Of a DNA stretch of 37,706 bases, positions 6,860 to 15,758 are shown piece after piece; positions within the stretch are counted from its first letter, which is position 1; each line of letters starts with the position of its first letter. The position numbers were made by a program, and so were the translations under genes. Source of the DNA: Pseudomonas sp. GM79 (GTDB taxonomy: Bacteria > Pseudomonadota > Gammaproteobacteria > Pseudomonadales > Pseudomonadaceae). Below the pieces are notes generated by a model. The model had not been told where the DNA came from. It did not search any database and was given only the letters and a program-made list of their open reading frames with translations. Location of the stretch: the NCBI RefSeq assembly GCF_000282495.1, contig NZ_AKJE01000007.1:1-37706 (forward strand), in the 5' to 3' direction.

Positions 6860-9800
6860 TCACATGATGGGTTGCGGCGCACTGACCAGAGTGGCCTCTG
6901 ACGCGCTGGCTGGCTGTTTGATCGAGCTCAGCAAGGTGTAAACCGAGGGCAGGATAAACAGCGTGAACAGCGTGCCGATCAGCATGCCCACCACAATCAC
7001 CAGGCCCAGCCCGAAGCGGCTGTTGGCGCCGGCACCGCTGGCGAACAACAGGGGAGCAAGCCCCACCACCATCGCAGCAGTGGTCATGAGAATCGGCCGC
7101 AGGCGAACCTGCGCGGCATGTTGAATCGCCTGCACCCGGTCCATGCCTTGCTTGCGCTGCAATTCATTGGCGAACGCGACCATCAAAATGCCGTGCTTAC
7201 TGATTAATCCGATCAAGGTGATGAGGCCGATTTGCGTGTAAATGTTCAGCGAGGTCATCCCCAGCGCCAGCGGTACCAGCGCCCCGCAAATCGACAGCGG
7301 TACGCTGATCAGAATGATGAACGGATCGCGGAAGCTCTCGTATTGCACGCTCAGCACCAGGTAAATGATCACCAGCGCCAGACCGAAGGTGAACGCCAGG
7401 CTGTTGCCTTCCTGCACGTACTGCCGGGCATCGGACTGCCAGTCGAAACTGAAGCCGGCCGGGAACCCTTCCGATTGCTTTTGCAGGAACCCCACGGCAT
7501 CGCCCAGGGTCACGCCCGGTGCCGGAATGGCCTGGAACGTGGCGGAGTTCTGCTGGTTGAATTGGGTCAAGCGATTGGGCTCGACTTTCATGTTGAGCGT
7601 GGCCAGTGTCGATAACGGTACCGGATTGCCCTTCTGATCCTTCACGTAATACAACTTGAGGGTTTCGGGGGTGAGCCGGTCCGAGGAAATCGACTGCGGA
7701 ATCACGTCGTAGGAGCGCCCGTGAAAGGAAAACCGATTGACGTATTTCTCACCGATCAAACTGTTGAGGGTCTCACCGATATCCTGCATGCGAATGCCCA
7801 GGGCGTTGGCCTTGGCGCGATCGATCTGGATTTCCACCACCGGGTTGTTGAAGTCCAGGTCGCTGTCGACCACGGCAAACAAGCCACTGGCCTGAGCCGC
7901 CTGCTTGAGCTGATCCATCACGTTGAACAATGCCAGGTAATCCTGATCACTGCGGATCACCATTTGCACCGGTAACCCACCGGTGGAACCCGGCAAGGGC
8001 GGCATCTGGAACACGAAGATGCTGGTGCCTTCGATCTCGTTGACCCGCGCCTGCAAGTCGGGCTGGATCGTGTTGGCGTCGCGACCGCGCTTGTCCCAGT
8101 CCACCAGGTTGATCCCGCCGACGCTGTTGGACAGCCCATCGGAACCGTTGGCCACCCAGTTGCTGTAGCCCTCGGGGATCTGGTTGAACGTCTCGTAGAG
8201 CTTGTGGGCGTACGCCTCAAGGTAATTGAGGTTGGCATGTTGCGGCGCCTTGATGGCCGTCAGCAAAATGTTCTGATCTTCCAGCGGCGCCAGTTCAGTC
8301 TGCGCCGAGCGGTACAGAAACGGCAGGCTGAAAAAGATCACCAGGGCCACGCTGAGGCTGATCCAGCGCCGTGCAAGCGAGCCGCCCAGCAACGCGCCAT
8401 AGCGGCGGGCCAAAGACTGGAAGAAACGGTCGGCCTTGACGGCCATGAAGCCCTCGCTGCTTTTGGCGTCCAGCAGACGGGTACTCATGATTGGCGACAA
8501 CGTCAACGCAACGATGCCGGAGATAACCACGGCCCCTGCCAGGGTCAGCGCGAACTCCTTGAACAGCGTGCCGGTCAGCCCGCCCATCAAACCGATAGGC
8601 GCGTACACCGCCGCCAGGGTGAACGTCATCGCGACCACCGGCCCAGCCACTTCCCGGGCCCCGATCAACGCCGCATCGAATGGGGATTTGCCTTCCTCGA
8701 TATGGCGGTGCACGTTCTCCACCACCACGATCGCATCGTCCACTACCAGGCCGATGGCCAGAACCATCGCCAGCAACGTCAGCAGGTTCAGACTGAAGCC
8801 GAACATCTGCATCAACATCGCGGCGCCAAGCATCGACAGCGGAATGGTCACCAACGGAATCAGCACGGTGCGGAACGTACCCAGGCACAGGTAAATCACC
8901 AGGACCACGATCACCAAAGCTTCCAACAGCGTGTAAGACACTTCATCAATCGAGGATTGAATGAAGTGCGCCACTTCGAACGGAATTTGTACCGTCACAC
9001 CCGGCGGCAGAGTTTCCTGGATCTGCGGCAACAGTTCCCGTACGCGCTTGACGATCACCAGCGGGTTGCCGGTCGGTGCGGCGTCCAGGCCGAGGAACAG
9101 CGCCGGCACATCACTCATCGAACCACTGGTATCGGTTGAAGCGGCATTGAGCTCGACAGTCCCGACATCCCGCACGCGGATGATGCGGCCATTGTCGTTG
9201 CGCAGCACCATGTCGCGGAAATCTTCAACACTGTTCAGGTCGGTGTTGACCCGCAAGTTGCTGACCACATACAAGCCCTTGACCTGCCCCGGGGCGGCCT
9301 GGAAATTGTTGCCTTCGATCGCCTTCGACACGTCCTGGCCGGTCATTCCATAGCCCGCCAGGCGTTGCGGATCCAGCCACAGGCGCATGGAGAGTTTCTG
9401 CTCGCCCATGATGTTGATTTTGGCCACGCCTTCGATGCCGGCGAACATCGGTTCGACGACACGGGAAATGTAATCGGACATCTCCGGAATGGTCAGGTTG
9501 GAACTGGCGAACGCCACATAGGCCACGCTGGTGAAACCACCCGAGGTGCGTTCCACCACCGGGTCATAGGCATCCTTGGGCAAGCGGTATTTGATCTGAT
9601 TGACCTTGGCCATGACCTCGGTCAGCGCGGAGATGGAATCACTGTTGAGTGCCATCCGGATCGTCACTTGGCTACGGCCCTGGGTCGACGCCGAAGACAG
9701 ATAATCGATGCCCTCCACCGAGGCCACCGCCTGGCTGATCGGTTGTGTCACAAAGCCCTGCATCAACTCCGACGAGGCGCCCGGGTATTGAGTGGTGACC

Positions 9801-9937
9801 GTGATGGTCGAAGTTTCCAGCATCGGATACTGGCGGATCGGCAGGTTCAGCAACGCACGCACGCCGAACAGCAGGATCAGCGTACTGACCACCACTGCGA
9901 GCACGGGGCGGCGGAGAAAGATATCGGTGAATTTCAT
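6860..9937 (-). CDS. RND efflux transporter (HAE1/AcrB family)
   Basis: 1025 residues, full length for an AcrB-type inner-membrane proton-drug antiporter. The first helix with FLRRPVLAVVVSTLILLFG, the large periplasmic loop and the central helix bundle are visible. The proton-relay pair Asp400-Asp401 is in IGLVVDDAIVVVENVH. The second half repeats the architecture, with YLVLSVQYESFRDPFIILIS and ALANELQ-like FANELQRKQG. It overlaps the adaptor gene by four bases (ATGA), showing translational coupling. It resembles the acriflavine-resistance-type branch of the family more than MexB, but I cannot assign a named Pseudomonas pump. Antisense frames across it are shadows. Confidence 0.95.
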   Translation of the reverse strand: MKFTDIFLRRPVLAVVVSTLILLFGVRALLNLPIRQYPMLETSTITVTTQYPGASSELMQGFVTQPISQAVASVEGIDYLSSASTQGRSQVTIRMALNSDSISALTEVMAKVNQIKYRLPKDAYDPVVERTSGGFTSVAYVAFASSNLTIPEMSDYISRVVEPMFAGIEGVAKINIMGEQKLSMRLWLDPQRLAGYGMTGQDVSKAIEGNNFQAAPGQVKGLYVVSNLRVNTDLNSVEDFRDMVLRNDNGRIIRVRDVGTVELNAASTDTSGSMSDVPALFLGLDAAPTGNPLVIVKRVRELLPQIQETLPPGVTVQIPFEVAHFIQSSIDEVSYTLLEALVIVVLVIYLCLGTFRTVLIPLVTIPLSMLGAAMLMQMFGFSLNLLTLLAMVLAIGLVVDDAIVVVENVHRHIEEGKSPFDAALIGAREVAGPVVAMTFTLAAVYAPIGLMGGLTGTLFKEFALTLAGAVVISGIVALTLSPIMSTRLLDAKSSEGFMAVKADRFFQSLARRYGALLGGSLARRWISLSVALVIFFSLPFLYRSAQTELAPLEDQNILLTAIKAPQHANLNYLEAYAHKLYETFNQIPEGYSNWVANGSDGLSNSVGGINLVDWDKRGRDANTIQPDLQARVNEIEGTSIFVFQMPPLPGSTGGLPVQMVIRSDQDYLALFNVMDQLKQAAQASGLFAVVDSDLDFNNPVVEIQIDRAKANALGIRMQDIGETLNSLIGEKYVNRFSFHGRSYDVIPQSISSDRLTPETLKLYYVKDQKGNPVPLSTLATLNMKVEPNRLTQFNQQNSATFQAIPAPGVTLGDAVGFLQKQSEGFPAGFSFDWQSDARQYVQEGNSLAFTFGLALVIIYLVLSVQYESFRDPFIILISVPLSICGALVPLALGMTSLNIYTQIGLITLIGLISKHGILMVAFANELQRKQGMDRVQAIQHAAQVRLRPILMTTAAMVVGLAPLLFASGAGANSRFGLGLVIVVGMLIGTLFTLFILPSVYTLLSSIKQPASASEATLVSAPQPIM

Positions 9938-11037
9938 TTTTCCAACCCCGTGGTGAGGTTAAGGCCAACCGTGTCCGGCACACCTTCCACAGCCACTCCG
10001 TCATGAAGTTTCAACTGACCGGAAGTCACCACCTGCACGCCTTCGTTCAAACCTTTGTCGACAACCGCCCAGCCATCGCGGCGCTCACCGACCTTGATGC
10101 TCTCGCGCTTGACCTTCTGCACCCCCAAGTCATCCGTGTACACGGAGAAGACGCTTTCGCCGTAGGCGTTGTAGGTGATGGCCGTCTCCGGAATCACCAG
10201 CTCGGAAGTCTGCGGCAACGTGACCGATACCCGGGCATACATGCCTGGGCGCAGCAGTTTTTTCGTGTCAGTGATCACCGCCTGGACGTTGATCGTGTGG
10301 GACTGATTGATCTGTGGATCGACCGCCACAATCTTTCCCTGAAACTTCACATCCGCCCAGGCATCAACTTTCGCCTGCACGGTTTGGCCGAGCTGTACGC
10401 GGGAGCCATCGCGCTCGGCCAGGGTAAAGTTGACCCGCAGCACACCGGGGTCGGTCAGGGTTGCGACAGCGCCACCGGCCTCCAGGTACTGACCCAGATG
10501 CGCCTGACGAATCCCCAGGGTGCCAGCGAACGGCGCACGAATATGACGCTGGGCGATTTGCGCCTGCATGCGCTCCATGTCGCCTTTGGCCGCGTCATAT
10601 TGAGCGCGGGCGCTGTCAAAGGCCCGACGGCTCTCGGCACCGGTTTTCGCCAGTTCCTGCACCCGGGCGAATTGCGCCTTGGCCGATTCGAACTCGCCCT
10701 TCAGGCGAACCAGTTCACCTTGCTCCGGTGCGTCGTTGAGCGTGAGCAGAACCTGCCCCGCCGCCACTTGATCACCGGACTCAAAGTCGATGTCCACGAC
10801 CTTGCCACTGACTTCAGCCGACACCAGCACCTGGCGCTGAGCCTCAAGCTTGCCGATGGCTTCCAGGTAATAGGTGTAGGGCTGCTTCTTGACCTGCGCC
10901 AAACCGACCTTGGTACTGGGTATCCGTTGTTCGGCCGAGACCGGGGCGGGCCACCAGAAACGCCAACCGAAAGCACTGCCAATAATAATAACCAGCAGAA
11001 CAAACACCAGTGATTTAACTTTATTTCGAGCAAGCAT
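9934..11037 (-). CDS. RND efflux periplasmic adaptor (membrane fusion protein)
   Basis: 367 residues from the ATG at 11037, preceded by AGGGAG at a spacing of about 7; the frame extends 14 codons further upstream, but this start puts the membrane anchor SLVFVLLVIIIGSAFGW at the N-terminus. The HlyD/AcrA order follows: barrel-sandwich half-motif EAQRQVLVSAEVSGKVVDI, a hairpin rich in Ala, Glu and Arg (ESAKAQFARVQELAKTGAE), the second lipoyl half GTLGIRQAHLGQYLEAGG, a beta barrel and the membrane-proximal domain. It links the inner-membrane transporter to the outer membrane channel. It is the first gene of the pump operon and lies 130 bases after the acyl-CoA-dehydrogenase-like monooxygenase gene on the same strand, so both may share a transcript. 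Confidence 0.93.
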   Translation of the reverse strand: MLARNKVKSLVFVLLVIIIGSAFGWRFWWPAPVSAEQRIPSTKVGLAQVKKQPYTYYLEAIGKLEAQRQVLVSAEVSGKVVDIDFESGDQVAAGQVLLTLNDAPEQGELVRLKGEFESAKAQFARVQELAKTGAESRRAFDSARAQYDAAKGDMERMQAQIAQRHIRAPFAGTLGIRQAHLGQYLEAGGAVATLTDPGVLRVNFTLAERDGSRVQLGQTVQAKVDAWADVKFQGKIVAVDPQINQSHTINVQAVITDTKKLLRPGMYARVSVTLPQTSELVIPETAITYNAYGESVFSVYTDDLGVQKVKRESIKVGERRDGWAVVDKGLNEGVQVVTSGQLKLHDGVAVEGVPDTVGLNLTTGLEK

Positions 11038-11110
11038 GTGGCACTCCCTTGACTCTCTACTGCGAGCGCAAAAGTTCAAGAATTAATAAAAGAGGCGGCA
11101 CAAACCCGAC

Positions 11111-11148
11111 GCGTCATTAATCCCTGTGATTAATCACTCATGACACGC
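11111..11148 (-). promoter_or_regulatory. AT-rich dyad between the monooxygenase and pump genes
   Basis: ATTAATC (11116-11122) and GATTAAT (11128-11134) form a 7-bp hairpin, and TGATTAATCA (11127-11136) is itself a perfect 10-base palindrome. Partial outer arms GTCA and TGAC extend the symmetry. It may be a weak terminator for the upstream gene or an operator for the pump operon. The cluster palindrome is absent here, so the pump is probably read through from 12400 or controlled separately. Confidence 0.4.
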
Positions 11149-11167
11149 CGGATTTATTTATAACCGT

Positions 11168-12325
11168 TTACGCTGCCGCGAGCGCATTGGTCTTATCCAG
11201 GTAAAACTTGCCGATACCGTGCAAGTTCAAAGGCGACAAAGTAAAGTGCTTTGAACCGGTATGAATGTCGCGGAAACAGCGTTCCAGGAAGTGGGACTTG
11301 TAAACCGCTTTGGAACCGGCGAGCGCGTAAATCTGATTCACAGCGTTTACCGAGTTTTCAGTGAGCACCGAGGCCGCCAGCCCGACCCGGGCACTGACCG
11401 GATCACCGATGGTCTCACCACGGTTGATGACCTGGCAGATCGCATCTTCGAGCAGCAACTGAGCAGTGTGCACCGACGAAATGGCCCGACCGGTTTTCTC
11501 GAAAATCACCCCTTCCAGGCCAGGATCGGTGTTCACCGCACGCTCGTTACGGAAATGATCGACCGCTGCACGAGCAACGCCCAGCACGGTGGACATCGCC
11601 GCCAGGGTACCGAATTCGTAATAACCGGTGGCGTACGCCCGCGAACTACGGATTTGCGGGGACTTCTTCAACGTCTCGACATCCAGGGAGAACGCCTTGT
11701 TGACCAGCACTTGCTCACACTCGAAATGGTGGCTGCCCGTGCCGCGCATGCCCAGCGTGTCCCAGGTGTGGTTGATCTTGCATTGAGACGCCGGAACAAA
11801 AAACATCCGCACTTCAGGGGCCGAACCGTCGGCCGGGCCTTTCACCGTGGCGGTGCATACCAGCCAGTCGGCATAGGCCGAACCGCTGGCGAAAGCCCAT
11901 TTGCCGTTCAGCAGGTAATCGTCGCCGACCGGCACTGCCTCACCGCCAGAGTGAATCGCACCAATCACAAACCCCGTGCAAGTGCTGTAGATCGCTTCGG
12001 AGGTCTGCTCCGGCAAGTAGTCGGAGAGTCGACCCATTGCCACTTGCACCGCCAATTGCCAAGACACCGAGGCATCATGACGGGCAAATTCGAGCAGCAT
12101 GGCGGAGGTCGTCTGGATATCCACTTGCGAACCACCAAACGCCCTGGACACCGACGTTCTGCCGAAACCTTCCTTGAAGAGCTCAGACATCACATCCTTG
12201 TGAGTCGCATTCGTCTGCTCGCTGTAATCCCTGTGCCTGATGATCAACGGGTTCAGCGCACGCACCTTCTCAAGCCATTCATTGGACTCAGTGGGAAGAT
12301 TGTTCCATTGCATAAGATTTTTCAT
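11168..12325 (-). CDS. Flavin-dependent monooxygenase of acyl-CoA dehydrogenase fold
   Basis: 385 residues. The fold is that of acyl-CoA dehydrogenases: N-terminal helices, the flavin-facing strand GKWAFASGSAYADWLVC (141-157), the characteristic WDTLGMRGTGSHHFE (188-202) and a C-terminal four-helix bundle. The catalytic Glu region of true dehydrogenases is replaced by AGSKAVYKSHFLERCFRDIHTGSKH (337-361). That pattern is typical of two-component oxygenases such as HpaH and DszC, which use reduced FMN or FAD from a separate reductase to hydroxylate aromatics or oxidise heteroatoms. AGGAG lies 6 bases before the ATG. Its promoter has the cluster operator (site B), shared with the flavin reductase gene. 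Substrate unknown; a phenolic compound is the inference from the chorismate-lyase-like neighbour. Confidence 0.82.
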   Translation of the reverse strand: MKNLMQWNNLPTESNEWLEKVRALNPLIIRHRDYSEQTNATHKDVMSELFKEGFGRTSVSRAFGGSQVDIQTTSAMLLEFARHDASVSWQLAVQVAMGRLSDYLPEQTSEAIYSTCTGFVIGAIHSGGEAVPVGDDYLLNGKWAFASGSAYADWLVCTATVKGPADGSAPEVRMFFVPASQCKINHTWDTLGMRGTGSHHFECEQVLVNKAFSLDVETLKKSPQIRSSRAYATGYYEFGTLAAMSTVLGVARAAVDHFRNERAVNTDPGLEGVIFEKTGRAISSVHTAQLLLEDAICQVINRGETIGDPVSARVGLAASVLTENSVNAVNQIYALAGSKAVYKSHFLERCFRDIHTGSKHFTLSPLNLHGIGKFYLDKTNALAAA

Positions 12326-12404
12326 AACGGCTCCTAGCTATTATTTATTTAATGATCAGCAGACGAAGAACAGATGAATCTTTATTATTTTTGAACCCGA
12401 CAAA

Positions 12405-12433
12405 AATGTACGTCTACAGTCGTACATTGGCAA
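12405..12433 (-). promoter_or_regulatory. Promoter of the acyl-CoA-dehydrogenase-like monooxygenase gene with cluster operator (site B)
   Basis: On the minus strand, -35 TTGCCA (12428-12433) and -10 TACATT (12405-12410) are 17 bases apart. The palindrome GTACGTCTACAGTCGTAC (12408-12425) fills the spacer and overlaps the -10 box, as at site A. It predicts a leader of about 70 bases before the ATG at 12325. Confidence 0.65.
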
Positions 12434-12507
12434 GCGTTAGTTAGGTTTTCTTTTAGGAAAAATCCCGTCCAGCTTAATGAAAAACTCCAGACGAAAAGAC
12501 ACTACCG

Positions 12508-12523
12508 AACTTCCATAGAAGTT
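12508..12523 (-). terminator. Possible weak terminator after the NAD-binding oxidoreductase gene
   Basis: AACTTC (12508-12513) and GAAGTT (12518-12523) form a short stem with a 4-base loop, followed on the minus strand by a TCTTTT run about ten bases on. Weak, but it sits between the upstream stop at 12546 and promoter B. Confidence 0.3.
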
Positions 12524-12545
12524 ACGTTTCTTTTAACTTTCGGTA

Positions 12546-13421
12546 TTAGCGTGAGCCGGCGCGTCGTGCACTCACCTCCGACAACGATGCCCAGTCCTGA
12601 TCGCCCTGACCATGGGCCATTCCGTCCAGCAAGTTGTCTTTCAACACACTGGCAAACGGCAATGGCACCTGCGCCGCTTCGCCCGCCTCCAGGGCCAAGC
12701 GAATATCCTTCAGACCCAGGGACAGCTTGAAGCCCGCCGGCTCAAAATGTTTATCGATCATCAGTTGCCCGTAGCCTTGATAAACCGGCACGGGAAACAG
12801 CGTCGAGGTGATCATTTCAATGAACGTCGCGCGGCTGATGCCATAGCTGCTGGCCAGAGTGGACGCTTGCGCCATGGACTCGATCGCCGACGCAATCATC
12901 AGGTTGGCCGACAGTTTGGCCACGCACGCCAGCTCCGCGCATTCCCCGAATGGCCAGGTCTTGCGTCCCAACACATCGAATAGCGGCTGAACACGGGCCA
13001 GTGCCTGCGCAGGACCAGAGGCGAGGATGTTCAAATTACCGGCCGCGGCCACGTCCACCCGTCCCAGCACCGGCGCAGAGACATACGCCACACCGCGCTC
13101 GGCATGCAGCGCCGCAAACTCCTTGGCCAGCGCGACCGACACTGTGGACATATTCACGTGAACACTCCCCGCGGCGAGGCCATCCAGCCCTTTGCCGTCG
13201 ATGAACACCGAGCGGATGGCGACGTCATCGCCCAACATCGAGATCAACACCTCGGCCTGCGCGGCGAGTGCCGGACTATCGACGGGCTGAGCACCGGCAC
13301 GCGCCAATTCATCCAGCGGTGCCGACGATCGATTCCACACTTTGACCCGATGACCGGCCTTTAACAGGTTCAGCACCATCGGCACGCCCATCGTGCCCAA
13401 ACCAATAAATCCCAACTCCAT
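12546..13421 (-). CDS. NAD(P)-dependent oxidoreductase, beta-hydroxyacid dehydrogenase superfamily
   Basis: 291 residues, the full length for the 3-hydroxyisobutyrate/6-phosphogluconate dehydrogenase group. The Rossmann start GFIGLGTMGVPMVLNLLKAGH (4-24) binds the dinucleotide. The substrate loop reads SAPVLGRVDVAAAGNL where classical enzymes have DAPVSGG, and the catalytic Lys is in ACVAKLSANLM. The altered loop places it outside the classical MmsB type; related oxidoreductases and imine-reductase-like proteins vary here. The window also contains a true MmsB (22375), which differs clearly. GGGAG lies upstream of the ATG. It is transcribed from the bidirectional site C promoter, opposite the luciferase-like gene, so it belongs to the cluster regulon. 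It might reduce a keto or imine intermediate; that is inference only. Confidence 0.8.
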   Translation of the reverse strand: MELGFIGLGTMGVPMVLNLLKAGHRVKVWNRSSAPLDELARAGAQPVDSPALAAQAEVLISMLGDDVAIRSVFIDGKGLDGLAAGSVHVNMSTVSVALAKEFAALHAERGVAYVSAPVLGRVDVAAAGNLNILASGPAQALARVQPLFDVLGRKTWPFGECAELACVAKLSANLMIASAIESMAQASTLASSYGISRATFIEMITSTLFPVPVYQGYGQLMIDKHFEPAGFKLSLGLKDIRLALEAGEAAQVPLPFASVLKDNLLDGMAHGQGDQDWASLSEVSARRAGSR

Positions 13422-13476
13422 GCTCTGCTCCCGTCCTTGTCAGCTGCTCGAAATGTCCGTGGACGCCGATCCAGAA

Positions 13477-13509
13477 TTGCGATTGTACGTGTACAGGCGT
13501 ACATTTCAA
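13477..13509. promoter_or_regulatory. Two overlapping opposed promoters sharing one cluster operator (site C)
   Basis: The palindrome GTACGTGTACAGGCGTAC (13485-13502) lies within two face-to-face promoters. Plus strand: -35 TTGCGA (13477-13482), 17-base spacer, -10 TACATT (13500-13505), reading the luciferase-like gene. Minus strand: -35 TTGAAA (13504-13509), 16-base spacer, -10 TACAAT (13482-13487), reading the NAD-binding oxidoreductase gene. Each -10 box overlaps one arm of the palindrome. Confidence 0.7.
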
Positions 13510-13576
13510 GTGCCTCGTTTATTTAACCTCGAGACACCGGCTTCAAACACACCTACACACAAGGCAAGGAGGCTTT

Positions 13577-14722
13577 ATGCAATTCGGGATCTACACCGTT
13601 GGCGACGTCACACAAGACCCGACCAACGCCAGTACCCCAAGTGAATCTCAGCGCATTCAGGCCACCCTGCAAATCGCGCAAAAAGCCGAAGACATCGGCC
13701 TGGATGTGTTCGCCACGGGCGAGCACCACAATCCGCCGTTCATCACGTCCTCCCCCACCACGTTGCTGGCGTACATCGCAGCGAAAACCCAGCGCATCAT
13801 TTTGTCGACGTCCACCACCCTCATTACCACCAATGACCCGGTGCGGCTGGCCGAGGAATACTCGTTGCTGCAACACCTGGCAGGCGGCCGCATGGACTTG
13901 ATGCTTGGCCGGGGAAATACCGCACCGGTCTATCCCTGGTTCGGCAAAAGCATCGTCGACGGCCTGCCGCTGGCGATGGAAAATTATCGATTGCTGCACC
14001 GGCTCTGGCGCGAAGAGGACATCAACTGGAGCGGTCGCTTTCGCACACCCTTGAAGAATTTCACCTCCATTCCAAGACCGCTGGACGACGTGCCGCCCTT
14101 CGTCTGGCATGGCTCGATTCGTACCCCGGAAATCGCCGAGCAAGCGGCGTATTACGGCGATGGTTTTTTTGCCAGCCATATCCTCTGGCCCCGCGAGCAC
14201 TTCATTGCCCTGGTGGAGTTTTATCGTGAGCGATTTGCGCACTACGGGCATGGCACGCCGGAACAGGCCATCGTCGGCCTGGGCGGGCACATTTTCATGC
14301 GCCGTAACTCTCAGGACGCACGACGGGAGTTCCGCCCTTACTTCGACAACGCCCCGGTCTACGGTCATGGTCCTTCCCTTGAGGAGTTCATGGAGATGAC
14401 CCCGTTGTCCGTGGGCAGCCCCCAGGAAATCATCGACAAGACCCTGACGTTCCGCGAGCACTTCGGCGACTACCAGCGACAGCTGTTTCTCTTCGACCAT
14501 GGCGGCATTCCTTTAAAAACCGTGCTGGAACAACTCGACATGTTCGGCAAGGAAGTACTGCCGGTATTGCGCGAAGAGACCCGCAAGCGTCGCTCACCGT
14601 TAGCCGCCGAGCCACCGACCCACGCCAGCCGCCTGGCACGTTTGCGTTCGACACAAACGCCGCCGCTTGAACCGCGACCGGGCTTCAAGACTCCGCAACA
14701 CGACAGGGTCACCGGACGATAA
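13577..14722 (+). CDS. Luciferase-like FMN-dependent monooxygenase
   Basis: 381 residues with the TIM-barrel of the bacterial luciferase superfamily. Visible elements are the first strand FGIYTVGDV, the active-site FATGEHHNPPF (45-55), the flavin-phosphate region TLLAYIAAKTQRIILSTSTTL, and RLAEEYSLLQHLAGGRMDLMLGRGN (90-114). The sequence most resembles the CE1758-type subgroup of uncharacterised members. Such enzymes need reduced FMN from a partner, here plausibly the flavin reductase at 3290, whose promoter carries the same operator. AAGGAGG lies about 6 bases before the ATG. The last 45 residues are rich in Arg, Pro and Thr and are probably a disordered tail. Chemistry could be Baeyer-Villiger oxidation, hydroxylation or N-oxidation; the sequence does not decide. 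Confidence 0.85.
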   Translation: MQFGIYTVGDVTQDPTNASTPSESQRIQATLQIAQKAEDIGLDVFATGEHHNPPFITSSPTTLLAYIAAKTQRIILSTSTTLITTNDPVRLAEEYSLLQHLAGGRMDLMLGRGNTAPVYPWFGKSIVDGLPLAMENYRLLHRLWREEDINWSGRFRTPLKNFTSIPRPLDDVPPFVWHGSIRTPEIAEQAAYYGDGFFASHILWPREHFIALVEFYRERFAHYGHGTPEQAIVGLGGHIFMRRNSQDARREFRPYFDNAPVYGHGPSLEEFMEMTPLSVGSPQEIIDKTLTFREHFGDYQRQLFLFDHGGIPLKTVLEQLDMFGKEVLPVLREETRKRRSPLAAEPPTHASRLARLRSTQTPPLEPRPGFKTPQHDRVTGR

Positions 14723-14730
14723 ACCGCCAC

Positions 14731-14765
14731 TTCAATGGCCCACGATCGACCTGTGGGCCATTGAA
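14731..14765. terminator. Hairpin between the convergent luciferase-like and rmlA genes
   Basis: A perfect 13-bp stem (14731-14743 with 14753-14765) with a 9-base loop sits between the stops at 14722 and 14771. There is no clear T run on either strand, but position and strength suggest a shared terminator. Confidence 0.6.
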
Positions 14766-14770
14766 TGGAG

Positions 14771-15694
14771 TCAGGCCGCGCCTTTGAGCGGTTGCCGTGC
14801 ATCCATGACCGACAGCACGTCATGGGTGATCAGGCGAGCGAGGTATTGACCGTAGCCGGTCTTGCTCATGCTCCCTGCCTGCACCAACAGTTGCGCATCG
14901 TCGATCCAGCCTTTGTTGTAGGCAATCTCTTCCAGGCAAGCGATCTTCAGGCCCTGGCGTTTCTCGATGGCATGCACGAAATTTCCTGCTTCCAGCAAGG
15001 AGTCGTGAGTCCCGGTATCCAGCCAGGCCAACCCGCGCCCCATCACCGAAACGTTCAACTTGCCGCGTTCCAGGTAGACATTGTTGACGTCGGTGATTTC
15101 AAGTTCGCCCCGTGGCGATGGCTTGATATCCGCGGCGATCTGCAGCACGTCGTTGTCGTAGAAGTACAACCCGGTGACCGCGTAATTGGATTTCGGATGA
15201 GTCGGTTTTTCGCAGATGCTCAGAGCCTTGCCGGTGTCGTCGAACTCGACGACGCCGAAGCGCTCCGGGTCGGCCACGTAATAGCCGAACACCGTGGCAC
15301 CCTCCTCGCGGCTGGCCGCTTCCAGCAGCGTGTCACCGAAACCGGCGCCATAGAAAATGTTATCGCCCAGCACCAGGCATACGTTGTCTTCGCCGACAAA
15401 CTCGCGACCGATGATGAAGGCTTGGGCCAAACCGTCCGGGCTCGGTTGTACCGCGTAACTCAAGCTCAAGCCCAACTGACTGCCGTCGCCGAGCATGCGT
15501 TGGAAACCCGGCAAATCTTCCGGGGTGGAGATGATCAGGATTTCGCGAATATCCGCCAGCATCAACACCGACAGCGGGTAATAAATCATCGGTTTGTCGT
15601 ACACCGGCAGCGACTGTTTGGAAACGCCCAGGGTCACAGGATGCAACCGTGAACCCGCGCCACCCGCCAATAAGATTCCTTTGTACTTGGCCAT
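14771..15694 (-). CDS. rmlA: Glucose-1-phosphate thymidylyltransferase (RmlA/RfbA)
   Basis: 307 residues from the ATG at 15694, preceded by AAGGAG at spacing 6; the open frame extends further upstream, but this start gives the standard length. RmlA joins glucose-1-phosphate and dTTP to make dTDP-glucose. The nucleotide-binding motif [14 protein letters not shown] (8-21) and [18 protein letters not shown] (25-42) are essentially diagnostic, as are [10 protein letters not shown] and [14 protein letters not shown]. It is the last gene of the minus-strand sugar operon, 64 bases after rmlB. The order rmlB-rmlA without rmlC or rmlD shows that the operon does not by itself make dTDP-rhamnose, so the keto-sugar is used directly or processed by enzymes encoded elsewhere. 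Confidence 0.96.
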   Translation of the reverse strand: MAKYKGILLAGGAGSRLHPVTLGVSKQSLPVYDKPMIYYPLSVLMLADIREILIISTPEDLPGFQRMLGDGSQLGLSLSYAVQPSPDGLAQAFIIGREFVGEDNVCLVLGDNIFYGAGFGDTLLEAASREEGATVFGYYVADPERFGVVEFDDTGKALSICEKPTHPKSNYAVTGLYFYDNDVLQIAADIKPSPRGELEITDVNNVYLERGKLNVSVMGRGLAWLDTGTHDSLLEAGNFVHAIEKRQGLKIACLEEIAYNKGWIDDAQLLVQAGSMSKTGYGQYLARLITHDVLSVMDARQPLKGAA

Positions 15695-15758
15695 GCTTTT
15701 CTCCTTGAAGCAGTTGTGTGACAGACGCCCGCAATGGCGTCCGTGAAGTGGGTTGGGT

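Noticed and set aside
8204..9139. Long plus-strand frame antisense to the RND transporter gene
   Set aside because: Composition is rich in His, Arg and Gln as expected of a shadow frame in GC-rich DNA; the opposite strand holds a fully conserved RND transporter.
11168..12325. Nitrososugar synthase (KijD3/RubN8 type) for the acyl-CoA-dehydrogenase-fold oxygenase
   Set aside because: Attractive beside a dTDP-sugar operon, but there is no aminotransferase to make an amino sugar, so the idea has no support in the window.
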